64,000 bases of DNA from Pseudomonadota bacterium (GTDB lineage Bacteria > Bdellovibrionota > UBA1018). The DNA lies in assembly GCA_027485695.1 (NCBI GenBank), contig JAIXQO010000002.1:496001-560000 (forward strand), given 5' to 3'. The notes under the pieces were generated by a model. That model was not told the origin of the DNA, made no database searches, and worked only from the letters and a program-made list of their open reading frames with translations. This document shows positions 26,672-35,722 of the stretch, piece by piece; the stretch's first letter is position 1; every line of letters starts with the position of its first letter. Position numbers and translations under genes: made by a program.

Positions 26672-26923
26672 CTATTGCAGGCGATGCAATACCGAGCGGA
26701 CTTTAACGCCGCACTCCGGACATTTCGCCGTCTCTTGCGTCAGGTTCCGGCTAAAATCGGTGGAATGCGTAAAATGCAGGTTCGAGCCGCAAATCGCACA
26801 ATGATTGTAGCGCGCGATCACTTCGCGGGGCTTCCCGTAATAGCCGGAGCCACTCTCTTGTTCGGTGGCCAGCTCTCGGGTTTCAGATTCATTCAACAAT
26901 TCTTCGTCGATGCGGTCGCTCAT
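26672..26923 (-). CDS. Small zinc-ribbon protein
   Basis: The product has 83 residues with two CxxC knuckles, CAIC and CPEC, separated by about 26 residues: a probable zinc ribbon. The N-terminal 30 residues are acidic. AAGGA lies about eleven bases before the ATG. Function is unknown; small proteins of this kind may bind nucleic acid or protein partners. Two mutually exclusive hairpins occur in its leader at 26954-26980. Confidence 0.7.
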   Translation of the reverse strand: MSDRIDEELLNESETRELATEQESGSGYYGKPREVIARYNHCAICGSNLHFTHSTDFSRNLTQETAKCPECGVKVRSVLHRLQ

Positions 26924-26953
26924 TTTGGGGGCATCCTTTCAGCTTACAAGAAG

Positions 26954-26980
26954 CCTTTCGTCGAAAGGGCCCGCCCCTTT
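26954..26980 (-). promoter_or_regulatory. Two overlapping, mutually exclusive hairpins
   Basis: CCTTTC (26954-26959) can pair with GAAAGG (26963-26968), while AAAGGG (26964-26969) can pair with CCCTTT (26975-26980). Both use the same AAAGG. They lie 30 to 57 bases upstream of the zinc-ribbon start codon. Confidence 0.3.
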
Positions 26981-27169
26981 AACAGGGAAGTTTTGCCGAC
27001 GTGGATCGAGCCATTCGGCTGAAACCGTCGCACTGTTCCGTTTTTTTACCCGACCATTCAACTCCTAGACACTGTGTGAACGAGTGAATTGACACGGATG
27101 ATCATTACCTTTAGCTCACGATCACCACTTTGCCCGTAACCACCTCATGCCCCCCGAAAGGGACCACAA

Positions 27170-27700
27170 ATGATCAAAACAAGCCTTGCCCTCCTAGCCA
27201 CTGCGCTCTCCCTCAATACCGCATCCGCAACCCAGATTTACGCGACTTATGCCGGAACACATATTTCTCCGAAAAAGATGGTCGAACTGGACGTCCATCG
27301 CACGCAACAAGCGCTCGGCCGTTACCTCACTGAGCAACTGGGCTGTACGAACGTCAAACTCTGTCTCGGCAATTTTTTGCCGCATGAACCGCGACTTTTT
27401 CGGACGATCCCAGGTTCCTACCATCTGACACTGACCGCTGATTGCCGGGCAAACTTCGAGAATTTCAGCTTCGATATGAATACCGCCGACGACTACGAGG
27501 ACTATACCGATTCGGTGGTCGGTTACTTTCAAAACGGAAACTGGATTGAACACGATATCGTCGCGCGGCCGAACGGCGAAGACTATCGTCAGGCTCGAAG
27601 CATCATCTCAGTACAGGGATGTGATTCGTCGCCAATCGACACTTCACTCCCGTATCGGACGATCACAAACCCAAATCAGGCTCGCCGTCTTCAACGCTAA
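27170..27700 (+). CDS. Exported protein, unknown function
   Basis: This 176-residue precursor has a signal peptide (TSLALLATALSLNTASA). The mature protein has four cysteines and an acidic stretch (NTADDYEDYTDS). No family was recognised. AAGGGA lies nine bases before the ATG. A TTGACA sits 76 bases upstream, but no matching -10 box was convincing. It is monocistronic, closed by a strong hairpin. Confidence 0.72.
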   Translation: MIKTSLALLATALSLNTASATQIYATYAGTHISPKKMVELDVHRTQQALGRYLTEQLGCTNVKLCLGNFLPHEPRLFRTIPGSYHLTLTADCRANFENFSFDMNTADDYEDYTDSVVGYFQNGNWIEHDIVARPNGEDYRQARSIISVQGCDSSPIDTSLPYRTITNPNQARRLQR

Positions 27701-27726
27701 GCGTCTTCATTACATGACTTAAAAAA

Positions 27727-27762
27727 TCGGGATTACGCGCCGTGCAGCGGCGGTAATCCCGA
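27727..27762 (+). terminator. Hairpin after the exported protein
   Basis: TCGGGATTAC (27727-27736) and GTAATCCCGA (27753-27762) form a perfect 10-base stem. The tail TTCATTTC is only moderately T-rich on the plus strand, while A6 before it would give a T-run on the minus strand. Confidence 0.65.
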
Positions 27763-27796
27763 TTCATTTCAGGATCTTCAACTGAAGATGTGAACC

Positions 27797-29863
27797 ATGC
27801 TCCCGCTTGAGTTCGGACTTGCTTTCGCTTGCGCTCCGCATTACATGACGTGGACCATGTTGGCTGCCCAAGACCCTCAGAATTCTGAAAAAGCCTTTGA
27901 TCTTAAGAACCTCCCATCGGTCATCGATGAGCGTTTGAGCTTGGAGGCATTTTCTCAATTAGCTGGAAGCCTCGGTGGCCATCCGTTTGTCAAAGTCGTC
28001 GTCGATCGCGAAAAGAAACAGATCCATTTTCTCAATCACTCGGCGTTTCCGTTTCACTCGGACTACATCGGCACGCACATCATCGGCGTATCACCCGCCA
28101 AAATTGACGCCGAGATCGACCGTTACAATCAGATTTTTTATCACGACCCTAAACGCCGGTTTTTCCTCTGCGTGCTGGCACTTCATAAACGCGAAGACCG
28201 TCGCTTCTTCTCACTCGAGACTGTCGAAGTCGACTCCATGTCGCTAGAGATGATGCGCGAAATGTTCGCCTCCGTCCGAGAGATGACGGATCCGTCGCTT
28301 GCGATCTTCGTGAAACCTGCGAATCACGTCCAAGAATCTTACCTGACGGAAATCGATCCTCAGATTCTTCCAAGAATCCTCGCCCATGAATTGTTCGCAA
28401 CTTCTCGATACATTCCGCTGAATGCGGGCCAGACTGAAGGTCGCATTCGCGCATTCACCGATGAACAAGCCTATCAACGCGAACGAAGCTCGATCCAGTG
28501 GTACGACATCATCGTCATGCCTAAGGTTCCCGAAGATATTCCGCGCATGAGCGGCATCATCAACGCCGAACATACCACCCCACTCTCGCACACGAACGTG
28601 CTTGCGGCCGGTTGGCAAATTCCAAACTGTATTCAGATCGGAATCATCGATCGGATCTTACGCGAAGACCTGAACAACCAGTGGGTCCGCTATACCGTTT
28701 CGAGCGACTTGACCGAAGTAAAACTCGAACGAACCGGCGCGCGCGATGTGCTAACGGCCATCCCACCTTGGCAACACACACGAGTCACGCTCGAAGTTCC
28801 CGAGACTCAGAACATTCCGATTTTGTCGCTCGACCAACTCCGCATGAGCGATCGCAACCGTTACGGCACCAAAGCCGCAAACTTAGGCGAACTCTACCAC
28901 GTTCTGGCCAAAGGTTCGGAGCGCCTCACCGGGTTCTACAAAATTCCGCGGCCACCGCGCGCAAGCCTCCTCCCTTATCTCGCCTCTACTCTGGGCGCCC
29001 CTGAGAACGCGAACCTCTCGCGCGAAGCCGGGCAGTTTATCAGAAAATTCGTCAACCTTCCTCGCGGCGTCGCGATTCCGTTCTCGATGCAAAGCCGATT
29101 CCTCGAATCTTCTCCGCGCATCCAACAGGCCATCGGCAAACTCAAGATGGCGCTCGAGCTGAACGCGCGCCAAGTCGAGCCGCTCTGCGTGGAGCTCCAG
29201 AATTTGATCCTGGCGACCAAAATCCCGGAGTCTATTCGCGAAGAAATCGATCTCAAAATCGCGGAGAATCTCGCGGGTGTCTCCAACTTCGTCGTAAGAA
29301 GCTCATCGAATGCCGAAGATCTCCAGAATTTCTCCGCTGCGGGAATCTATGAATCCGTCAACCACGTATCGACCGCGGACAAAATCCTGGAGAGCGTGAA
29401 AAAAGTCTGGGCTTCGATTCTCTCTCCGCGCAGCGTCCGTCTTCGCCAAGAAGTTTCCATCTCGCTCGACGATGTCTACATGGGCGTCATCGTTCAAGAA
29501 GAAGTTCCGAGCACCATGGGCGGAGTTCTGGTCACGACGAACCCGGCGAACCGCGCCGATTTCCGGAACGTTTACGTGAACGCCTCCAAGAAATCGGTCG
29601 TCCACGTCGTTTCGGGCACTGATCTCCCCTACCAATTCCTCTTCAATACGGTCGAACGAGCCGGTCGCACCATCTCCATGGGCAACGCGACCGAGGACCT
29701 GAGCGAAAAAGAGAAAAACACCCTTCAAAATCTGGCAATTTGCGGTCGCCTCTTGCAATCACATTTTTCCGCGAGCTACACGTTCGCCGACCCGGTTGAT
29801 ATCGAATGGCTGGCAAACGGGGACGAAATTTACATCCTCCAGCTCAGACCTTACGCGAGGTAG
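27797..29863 (+). CDS. PEP synthase-like dikinase with His domain before ATP-grasp
   Basis: The product has 688 residues. Residues 1-200 match nothing I recognise. Around 259-275, HTTPLSHTNVLAAGW looks like the phospho-His mobile domain (His near 265). From about 355, YGTKAANLGEL opens a PPDK-type ATP-grasp domain that includes VVRSSSNAEDL (near 498), MGGVLVTTNPA and the closing DIEWLANGDEIYILQLRP. PEP synthase and PPDK have ATP-grasp first; this order is that of plant glucan water dikinases. It probably phosphorylates a small molecule or glycan using both ATP phosphates. It is first of a four-gene unit; the start is uncertain because no ribosome site is clear. Confidence 0.8.
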   Translation: MLPLEFGLAFACAPHYMTWTMLAAQDPQNSEKAFDLKNLPSVIDERLSLEAFSQLAGSLGGHPFVKVVVDREKKQIHFLNHSAFPFHSDYIGTHIIGVSPAKIDAEIDRYNQIFYHDPKRRFFLCVLALHKREDRRFFSLETVEVDSMSLEMMREMFASVREMTDPSLAIFVKPANHVQESYLTEIDPQILPRILAHELFATSRYIPLNAGQTEGRIRAFTDEQAYQRERSSIQWYDIIVMPKVPEDIPRMSGIINAEHTTPLSHTNVLAAGWQIPNCIQIGIIDRILREDLNNQWVRYTVSSDLTEVKLERTGARDVLTAIPPWQHTRVTLEVPETQNIPILSLDQLRMSDRNRYGTKAANLGELYHVLAKGSERLTGFYKIPRPPRASLLPYLASTLGAPENANLSREAGQFIRKFVNLPRGVAIPFSMQSRFLESSPRIQQAIGKLKMALELNARQVEPLCVELQNLILATKIPESIREEIDLKIAENLAGVSNFVVRSSSNAEDLQNFSAAGIYESVNHVSTADKILESVKKVWASILSPRSVRLRQEVSISLDDVYMGVIVQEEVPSTMGGVLVTTNPANRADFRNVYVNASKKSVVHVVSGTDLPYQFLFNTVERAGRTISMGNATEDLSEKEKNTLQNLAICGRLLQSHFSASYTFADPVDIEWLANGDEIYILQLRPYAR

Positions 29864-29884
29864 GAGCAGGAACAGGCAACCACC

Positions 29885-31081
29885 ATGAAAACCGTAGTAC
29901 GTACTTACATCGGATTTCAGTTTTTCTTCCAGATGATGGTCTGGTTGCCGATCTTCTACGAGTATCAGGTCCGAATCGGCATTTCGCCGGAGCAGATTTT
30001 CCAAATCCAGAGTTTCTACTACATCGCATTTTGTTTCCTGGAGATACCAACTGGACTCATCGCAGACCGTCTCGGTTACCTGCGCTGTTTGCGCGCAGGA
30101 GCAGTTGTCCTGATCGTTTCGAACTTACTGCCCATTTTCGCTCAGTCAACGCTGGGAATGGTCCTCCATTTTTTTGGAATCGCCCTTTCACGCTCGCTGA
30201 TCTCCGGTGCATCGAGTGCCTACCTCTACGATTACCTCGCCGCTCAAGGGCAAGTGGCCCTCTACAAAGAAGTCGAAGGCAAGGCCCGCTCCTACGGCCT
30301 GATCGGCAAAGTCATCGCTTGGGCCGGAATCGGCACGATGATGAACGGGTGGCTCACCATCCCTTACTGGCTGACCACGCTATCTGCCGTTATTTCCGTC
30401 GTCTATGCGGTCAAGTTACCGGCTCTTGCACCTTACACACAAAAAGCTTCACGAGCGATTCACCTGCACATCGGCGAATCGCTCAAGCAAGTCGCCCTGA
30501 AACCCGCGCTACTCCTGATCATGCTTCAAGGAGTAGGACTATTCGTCTTGGGGCGAATCGTGCAAGTGAACCTTTTTCAGCCGATTTTAGCGGGAAAAAA
30601 TTTCGACGTGGCAGCGTTCGGATGGGTGATGTCGATCATGACCATCTTCGAAGCATTCGGCTCCCACTCGCCCGGACGGATTCGAAAATGGCTCGGAGAT
30701 CTAAACGCCGTTCACGTTCTGACGTTTGGTATCGCAGCAACGCTCGCCTTGCTCCCGCTTGCGAATCACGGACTGACCGTCGCGCTCCTTTGTATTTTCT
30801 CAGTGATCGTCGGAGTATCTTTTCCGATTCAAAAACAATTGATCAATGATGCGATCACCGATTCAACTTACCGGGCTACGCTTTTATCCATCGAGTCCAT
30901 CGTCGACCGCGCGGTTTGCGCTTGGGTAGCGGCGCTCCTCGCTCAGTTCCTGGCAAACCCATCTGGCCTGGAACGTTTCCTATATTGGTCGGCAGCCGCA
31001 ACCGCGATTGGCGCAGTCGTTTTGATCATTTGTTTCGCGATCGTCAGTAGATCCTCGAAAAAGAGTGAGGTGACATCATGA
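29885..31081 (+). CDS. MFS transporter
   Basis: The product has 398 residues with about 12 membrane helices. The loop after helix 2 has GLIADRLGYLRCL, a variant of the MFS motif A (GxLaDRxGrkr). No substrate can be assigned; the family includes drug and peptide exporters such as BacE. It begins 21 bases after the dikinase gene and overlaps the ATP-grasp gene by four bases (ATGA). Context suggests export of the product made by the neighbouring enzymes. Confidence 0.9.
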   Translation: MKTVVRTYIGFQFFFQMMVWLPIFYEYQVRIGISPEQIFQIQSFYYIAFCFLEIPTGLIADRLGYLRCLRAGAVVLIVSNLLPIFAQSTLGMVLHFFGIALSRSLISGASSAYLYDYLAAQGQVALYKEVEGKARSYGLIGKVIAWAGIGTMMNGWLTIPYWLTTLSAVISVVYAVKLPALAPYTQKASRAIHLHIGESLKQVALKPALLLIMLQGVGLFVLGRIVQVNLFQPILAGKNFDVAAFGWVMSIMTIFEAFGSHSPGRIRKWLGDLNAVHVLTFGIAATLALLPLANHGLTVALLCIFSVIVGVSFPIQKQLINDAITDSTYRATLLSIESIVDRAVCAWVAALLAQFLANPSGLERFLYWSAAATAIGAVVLIICFAIVSRSSKKSEVTS

Positions 31082-32301
31082 AACGCCTCGCATTCATCGA
31101 GTCCTCCGACATTGGCGTCGCCTATTCCGCCGAAGCGGCAAGAAGCCTCGGTTTTGAGCCCGTTTTTATCTGTGATCTCACTCACTACGCAGCCGATCCA
31201 CTGATCCAACTCAATCGCGAGCTGGTCATCGACACAGATACGAGTTCAGTCGAGAATATTCTAAACGCATTGCCGGAATCCCTGCGCGCGACGATCGCTG
31301 GTGTACTCACGCTGGCGGACTCCCGACTCTTGATCGCAAACGGACTCGCACAACGACTCGGAGTTCCTGGCGTCGACCCATCGGTCGTACTCCTCAAAGA
31401 CAAATCGAACGTTGCCGCACTCGTTCCGGAATCCAGCCCCGAATCGCAGATATTCTCTCAAGAGAGAATTCCCTACGACATCCTCCAGAGCTTGCTCGAT
31501 CAATACGGCAGCATTTTCATCAAACCAAAATCGGGAGCGGGTGCCCTGGGCGCGTTTCGACTCGACCGCCGTTACTACGAGCCAGAAAAACTCATGGAAC
31601 GCCTCCTTCAATTCGCAGTTCCAGCAGCGATGGGCGAAGGAATGTGGGTCGCACAACCTTACCTCGAAGGAGAGCTCGTGAGCCTCGAAGGGTACGTTCA
31701 CGAAGGACAACTCCAGACGCTTGGTTTCACGAACCGTCGTAAAATCGGCGCAACCGAATCTGCCGCACGGTTTCCTGTAGACCGCGAGATTCCCGAAATC
31801 GAACGAAACTCCATGATCGAAACCACGCAGAATCTGGTTCATCGATCGGGTTTCCGTAACGGCTATTTCCATAACGAATACATTCGTACATCGCGAGGCG
31901 CACAGCTCATCGACGCCAATATGGGGCGAATCGGAGGAGGAGCGATCGCCCAACAAATCGCCATCGCCTATCGTCTCGACCCGGTACAAGTCTTCCGCCA
32001 CCTCATTGAACTTGCGATTGCACCTGATCACGCAGTCTCTCCTTACGGCAAAGTCTCTCGCGAGAGCTACGCGATTCTCTACGGAGTCGCTGAACGCGAA
32101 ACGATTCAAGGACTGGAAATGCCGGAACTCGAATCCTGTTACCACACTCGACTCATCGGCGACGGTGCCAACGTCGCTCGCATGGGAGAAAACGATTGGT
32201 CGTGGGTCGGGATCTTAAGCGGCCCCACGAATGAAACGCTGAGCACGATCCAAAAAATCAAAATCAAAACTCGCCGATCGGAAGTCACGCCATGGTATTA
32301 G
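31078..32301 (+). CDS. ATP-grasp ligase (carboxylate-amine/L-amino-acid ligase type)
   Basis: The product has 407 residues. An N-terminal Rossmann-like part is followed by the ATP-grasp domain: IKPKSGAGALG (near 149-159), WVAQPYLEGELVS, and the metal-binding end FHNEYIRTSRGAQLIDANMGR-IGGG. This matches ligases that join an amino acid or carboxylate to an amine, as BacD does in bacilysin synthesis. A GAGGTGA ribosome site lies in the end of the MFS gene. The MFS/ATP-grasp pairing recalls bacD-bacE. Substrates are unknown. Confidence 0.88.
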   Translation: MKRLAFIESSDIGVAYSAEAARSLGFEPVFICDLTHYAADPLIQLNRELVIDTDTSSVENILNALPESLRATIAGVLTLADSRLLIANGLAQRLGVPGVDPSVVLLKDKSNVAALVPESSPESQIFSQERIPYDILQSLLDQYGSIFIKPKSGAGALGAFRLDRRYYEPEKLMERLLQFAVPAAMGEGMWVAQPYLEGELVSLEGYVHEGQLQTLGFTNRRKIGATESAARFPVDREIPEIERNSMIETTQNLVHRSGFRNGYFHNEYIRTSRGAQLIDANMGRIGGGAIAQQIAIAYRLDPVQVFRHLIELAIAPDHAVSPYGKVSRESYAILYGVAERETIQGLEMPELESCYHTRLIGDGANVARMGENDWSWVGILSGPTNETLSTIQKIKIKTRRSEVTPWY

Positions 32302-32306
32302 GTGCG

Positions 32307-32963
32307 ATGAATAGAACCGCGATACTATTTGCTGCTTTGCTCAGTTTCGGCGCGCTTTCGGCGATTGCGGATACGACTTCGGTATGCAAAAAAAATCACG
32401 TCTTTTTCGACTTGGGAGAAACACTCGTCGATACCAAGACTTTTGGGTTTGATCCTGTTTTCTATCTCCCCGGAGCAAGAGAACTCCTCACAAAACTCAT
32501 GAGACGCGGGCACCCACTCGGTCTCATCACGGATGTACCCGTCAGCTGGGGCGATGGATATCCTTCCGATGCGCCGGTGAGAGATCGAGACTCAGCCCAA
32601 GTGCTCCACCTCATGGATTTCGTAGACGGAAAAATTCCCGGTTCAGGTGCATCTTGGAGATCGGGCGACGCGCCTTTTGATTGGAACTATTTTGGAGCCT
32701 TCACTGGCAACGGTGCTCGACGCGTGTTTCACGGACGGGTCTTACTGCCACATGCTCTCGAGGAGCGCAAAGATACGGGAAATCCGATCCTATTCGTTCG
32801 TGCTCTAGAAATGGCGAAACGCGACCATTGTCCGGCCGTTTATCTGAGCGAAGATCCCGTTCAACTCGAGATTGCACGCCAAGTGGGATTCACAGTTTTC
32901 TTGGTTCGTTTCGAGGCAGGCTTGCCTGTATTTCCGACCATTTCTCAAATCGAATCCAGATAA
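32307..32963 (+). CDS. Exported HAD-superfamily phosphatase
   Basis: The product has 218 residues: signal peptide (TAILFAALLSFGALSAIA), then HAD motif I FFDLGETLVDT (nucleophile Asp, with Gly where the second Asp often stands), motif II GLITD, and motif IV YLSEDPVQLEIARQVGF. YihX-type HAD phosphatases also have DxG and are active. An in-frame ATG at 32292 inside the ATP-grasp gene is an alternative start; 32307 is preferred because it opens the signal peptide and has AGG nearby. It is last in the dikinase-MFS-ligase unit. Being exported, it would act outside the cytoplasm. Confidence 0.8.
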   Translation: MNRTAILFAALLSFGALSAIADTTSVCKKNHVFFDLGETLVDTKTFGFDPVFYLPGARELLTKLMRRGHPLGLITDVPVSWGDGYPSDAPVRDRDSAQVLHLMDFVDGKIPGSGASWRSGDAPFDWNYFGAFTGNGARRVFHGRVLLPHALEERKDTGNPILFVRALEMAKRDHCPAVYLSEDPVQLEIARQVGFTVFLVRFEAGLPVFPTISQIESR

Positions 32964-33018
32964 ATCTCCGCACGCTGCAGCACGCCAAGATTCCAGGATC
33001 CACAGTCGACGATTACCT

Positions 33019-33048
33019 TTGACACTTTTAGTTCGCGGCTGCTACTAG
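33019..33048 (+). promoter_or_regulatory. Possible promoter
   Basis: A perfect -35 hexamer TTGACA (33019-33024) is followed after 18 bases by TACTAG (33043-33048). It lies 33 bases upstream of the GTG start of the exported protein gene. Confidence 0.4.
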
Positions 33049-33081
33049 CTACCGAAATCATTAAATCCGGGGGGATTATTC

Positions 33082-34416
33082 GTGAAACCATCTCGTAGCA
33101 CTCGAGTATTTGGGGTCTTTTTGTCATGTGTTGCGATCGTGGCAAATGCGTCGACAGTGGAAGAAACACCCAAAGTCGGCGCTTCGTGGTTCGATGAAGT
33201 CGCTCTTCCGGCGCTTCTCCGCGGTACTCTTGAGCCGAACAGCTCGACCGTGAATGAAATTGATACCTATGCAAAAACTTTTCGCGTGCGCCTTGCCTCC
33301 AAATCACTCGCTTGCAAAAAGACCGTCGCGCAACAATTAGGATTCAAGGTTGTTCGAGGCGTATCGGGCCAACCTTCGAGTTACAATGTTCGTGGCGCCT
33401 GCAAGGCTGCTGATGTCTCGAGTCTCGGCCAAGCCGAAGACATCAAGATTACATTGGGCACCGATTCGGAAATCAACTCCGTCATCAAGTCTGCGCTCAC
33501 CTCGCGTGAAGCCGCTTGCCTCTACCAACTCCGCGTGGAAAAAGCCGCCAAGCAAGCAACGAGCCTCCTGGCCAACAATAGCAATTTCGTTTTCGGCGTT
33601 CAGGGAGATTTCGTCAACGTCTACGGCAGCCCCGAATGGAATCGCGAATGCCTCGGTGCCTCCTCCGCCTATTGCCTCACCGCACGCAGCAGTGGTTACC
33701 GCGCCTTAAGTGTATTCACCAACAGCACGGCTCGATCCGAGTGTGCAGCAGGTCTTCAGATCGCAGAGCTAGAAACCCAAAAACAACTCTACGGTCAGGC
33801 GTTCGATCAATACTTCTCGACCAATGAGATTCGAGTAGGCGCCTGGCGGTACGTAAGCGGCTCGGATAGCGCACTTTGGGGACTCGTCATGCGTGACCCG
33901 ACGACGTATGACTCGAATGCTGCTATCAGCTCAGCACTTGGCAAGAATGCATTCTCCGGCCGAAGTGGCTACATCGGTAACGTCTACGGCGAAGCTTACC
34001 TCGACAGCCCGGATGATCGTGGCGAAAACTTCATGACTGTTTCGGTGACATCGGCAGCGGCAGCTGCACTGAAAGCCGCGGGCGGTTTCGAGATCTACAA
34101 CAACAAAAACCTCCGACTTTTTGAACTCTCCCGCACGCTCACTGACCGATCCGCACTCCGCTACGTCGGTGGTGATTACGACGTAACGAGCTACGGCGCT
34201 TCGGCGGTCGAGATGCAGAAAATTCTCCGCGATCCTGTTTACCGCGGTTACTTAACGTTCGTGCACCCACTCGGGAGAATGACTCTTGGGCAACACATCA
34301 CTCGACTACTGCAAATCAATCCACGGACTCCGTACAAATTCCAACTTTATCCGTCGGCAGTTCCTCATGAGCTCTACTACCGCTTCGCGCTGGCGCTCTT
34401 GAACCAGTGTTCATAA
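33082..34416 (+). CDS. Exported protein, unknown function
   Basis: The product has 444 residues with a signal peptide (VFGVFLSCVAIVANAS). The start is GTG, supported by GGGGGG eight bases upstream. Cysteines are scattered (CKKTV, RGACKA, AACLY, NRECLG, AYCLT, SECAA, NQCS), suggesting disulfides. I do not recognise a domain; there is no obvious protease or hydrolase motif. It is preceded by a TTGACA promoter candidate and is convergent with the metallophosphoesterase (13 bases between stops). Confidence 0.75.
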   Translation: MKPSRSTRVFGVFLSCVAIVANASTVEETPKVGASWFDEVALPALLRGTLEPNSSTVNEIDTYAKTFRVRLASKSLACKKTVAQQLGFKVVRGVSGQPSSYNVRGACKAADVSSLGQAEDIKITLGTDSEINSVIKSALTSREAACLYQLRVEKAAKQATSLLANNSNFVFGVQGDFVNVYGSPEWNRECLGASSAYCLTARSSGYRALSVFTNSTARSECAAGLQIAELETQKQLYGQAFDQYFSTNEIRVGAWRYVSGSDSALWGLVMRDPTTYDSNAAISSALGKNAFSGRSGYIGNVYGEAYLDSPDDRGENFMTVSVTSAAAAALKAAGGFEIYNNKNLRLFELSRTLTDRSALRYVGGDYDVTSYGASAVEMQKILRDPVYRGYLTFVHPLGRMTLGQHITRLLQINPRTPYKFQLYPSAVPHELYYRFALALLNQCS

Positions 34417-34429
34417 AAAAACTCGCCGG

Positions 34430-35560
34430 CTAAATCTGGAACGAGCGATGCGGGTGATACTCACCGAGCCACTCGCGTAACTCACAGCGAGGATTCGTGC
34501 CGTCGATCTCGACGTAGGCGAACGTCATCCGCAGATTCTGCCCGAGCCCACTCCAGTCCAGGTTGATCATCCGAGTCCAGGTGCCCGTGTTGATGTACTG
34601 TTTGCCGTCCGGGTAGATGCGATCAAGCGGACGGTGCGTGTGACCGAAAATGATCGTACGGACCTCGGTTTTTTGGTCGAGGAGCATCCGTGCTTCGCCT
34701 TCGAGATCCTGAAAAAGCTTGGTTTCTTGCTTCAAGATTTTGAGGGTCTGTTCGAAACTTCCACCGTTTCGACCTTTGAATGCGCCTTCGATCCGAGTCT
34801 TCAAAAAATAGTAGAGACTGTACATGACGAAGCGAAGCGTGAAAAACGGATGCAAGATCAGGCCGAATAGGACGAAAACCTTGACCGGACGGACCTTGTC
34901 CACGTACGAGCGCTCCCATTTCATCCGGTTGATGATTTTCAGAACGTAAATACTGCCCCACGGAAGCTTGAGTACGGGAGCGGGAACGTCTTCTTCGATA
35001 AAAGGCTCCTCGAAATCCATCGCATTGCTGGCTTCGTACTGATTACCGTGACGAATTTCTACGCCTGCAGGATCAGAGATTCGATCCCGATCCGCGATCA
35101 CTTCAACATGCGCCGAGGGGAAATCTCCCTCTGGATCCCAGGCTCGAGTAATTCGCTCCCGGATCTTGGGAAAAAACAGCTCGGCGTCGTGGTTACCGAT
35201 CAAGTACTCGATTTTCTTACCCGGCTTGGCAGCAAAACGACGAAGCGCTTCCATGACCTTAGGATGGCCCGCGAAGATGGCTTCGAGTTTATAGAGGGCC
35301 ATCTCTTCGTCGATGGATTCCTCGAACTCCCCGCCGACAGGCACGTTCAGGAAATCGAAATAGTCGCCATTGATGATGAGCTCGACCTGAACGGGCGTTC
35401 CGTCGGCTGCAAACCCGTACTTACCGGTCGAAAAATAGTCGAAAAACGCGGACATCTCGTCGTCGAGGTGGAAATCCTCGTGAGGATTGAGTTGCCCCTC
35501 GAAAAAACGACCTGCCGAAAGGTGGCAGTCGCTGATGACGATTTTGTAGCGCTTGGACAT
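34430..35560 (-). CDS. Calcineurin-like metallophosphoesterase
   Basis: The product has 376 residues. All five MPP metal blocks are visible: SDCH (D11, H13), NGDYFDF, GNHDAE, RHGNQYE and FGHTHRP. It is longer than LpxH (about 240) because of an insert (about 200-280) with two hydrophobic stretches (VFVLFGLILHPFFTL, FVMYSLYYFL), which may peripherally attach it to the membrane. Relatives hydrolyse UDP-diacylglucosamine or phospholipid/nucleotide phosphoesters; the substrate here cannot be told. Monocistronic. Confidence 0.88.
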   Translation of the reverse strand: MSKRYKIVISDCHLSAGRFFEGQLNPHEDFHLDDEMSAFFDYFSTGKYGFAADGTPVQVELIINGDYFDFLNVPVGGEFEESIDEEMALYKLEAIFAGHPKVMEALRRFAAKPGKKIEYLIGNHDAELFFPKIRERITRAWDPEGDFPSAHVEVIADRDRISDPAGVEIRHGNQYEASNAMDFEEPFIEEDVPAPVLKLPWGSIYVLKIINRMKWERSYVDKVRPVKVFVLFGLILHPFFTLRFVMYSLYYFLKTRIEGAFKGRNGGSFEQTLKILKQETKLFQDLEGEARMLLDQKTEVRTIIFGHTHRPLDRIYPDGKQYINTGTWTRMINLDWSGLGQNLRMTFAYVEIDGTNPRCELREWLGEYHPHRSFQI

Positions 35561-35669
35561 GTCTCAATTCAGTGTAACGGAAACCAAAGGCACTCGCATG
35601 CCAAACTCACCAAAATGCTTGAGCCATTTTTTTGACAACGCAAGAACTCGGAGTGCCTAAAACAAAAAA

Positions 35670-35693
35670 CCCAGGCTCCTTTCGGAACCCGGG
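35670..35693 (-). terminator. Terminator of the exported protein at 35723
   Basis: On the minus strand CCCGGGTTCC-GAAA-GGAGCCTGGG forms a 10-base stem with two G-U pairs, followed by TTTTTTGTTTT. The GAAA tetraloop adds stability. Confidence 0.85.
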
Positions 35694-35722
35694 CCTCTTA
35701 AAATGCATTGAACAATAGAAGA

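Noticed and set aside
27089-27117. TTGACA upstream of the exported protein at 27170
   Set aside because: The matching region 16-18 bases downstream (TTAGCT/TAGCTC) is a poor -10, so it was not listed as a promoter.
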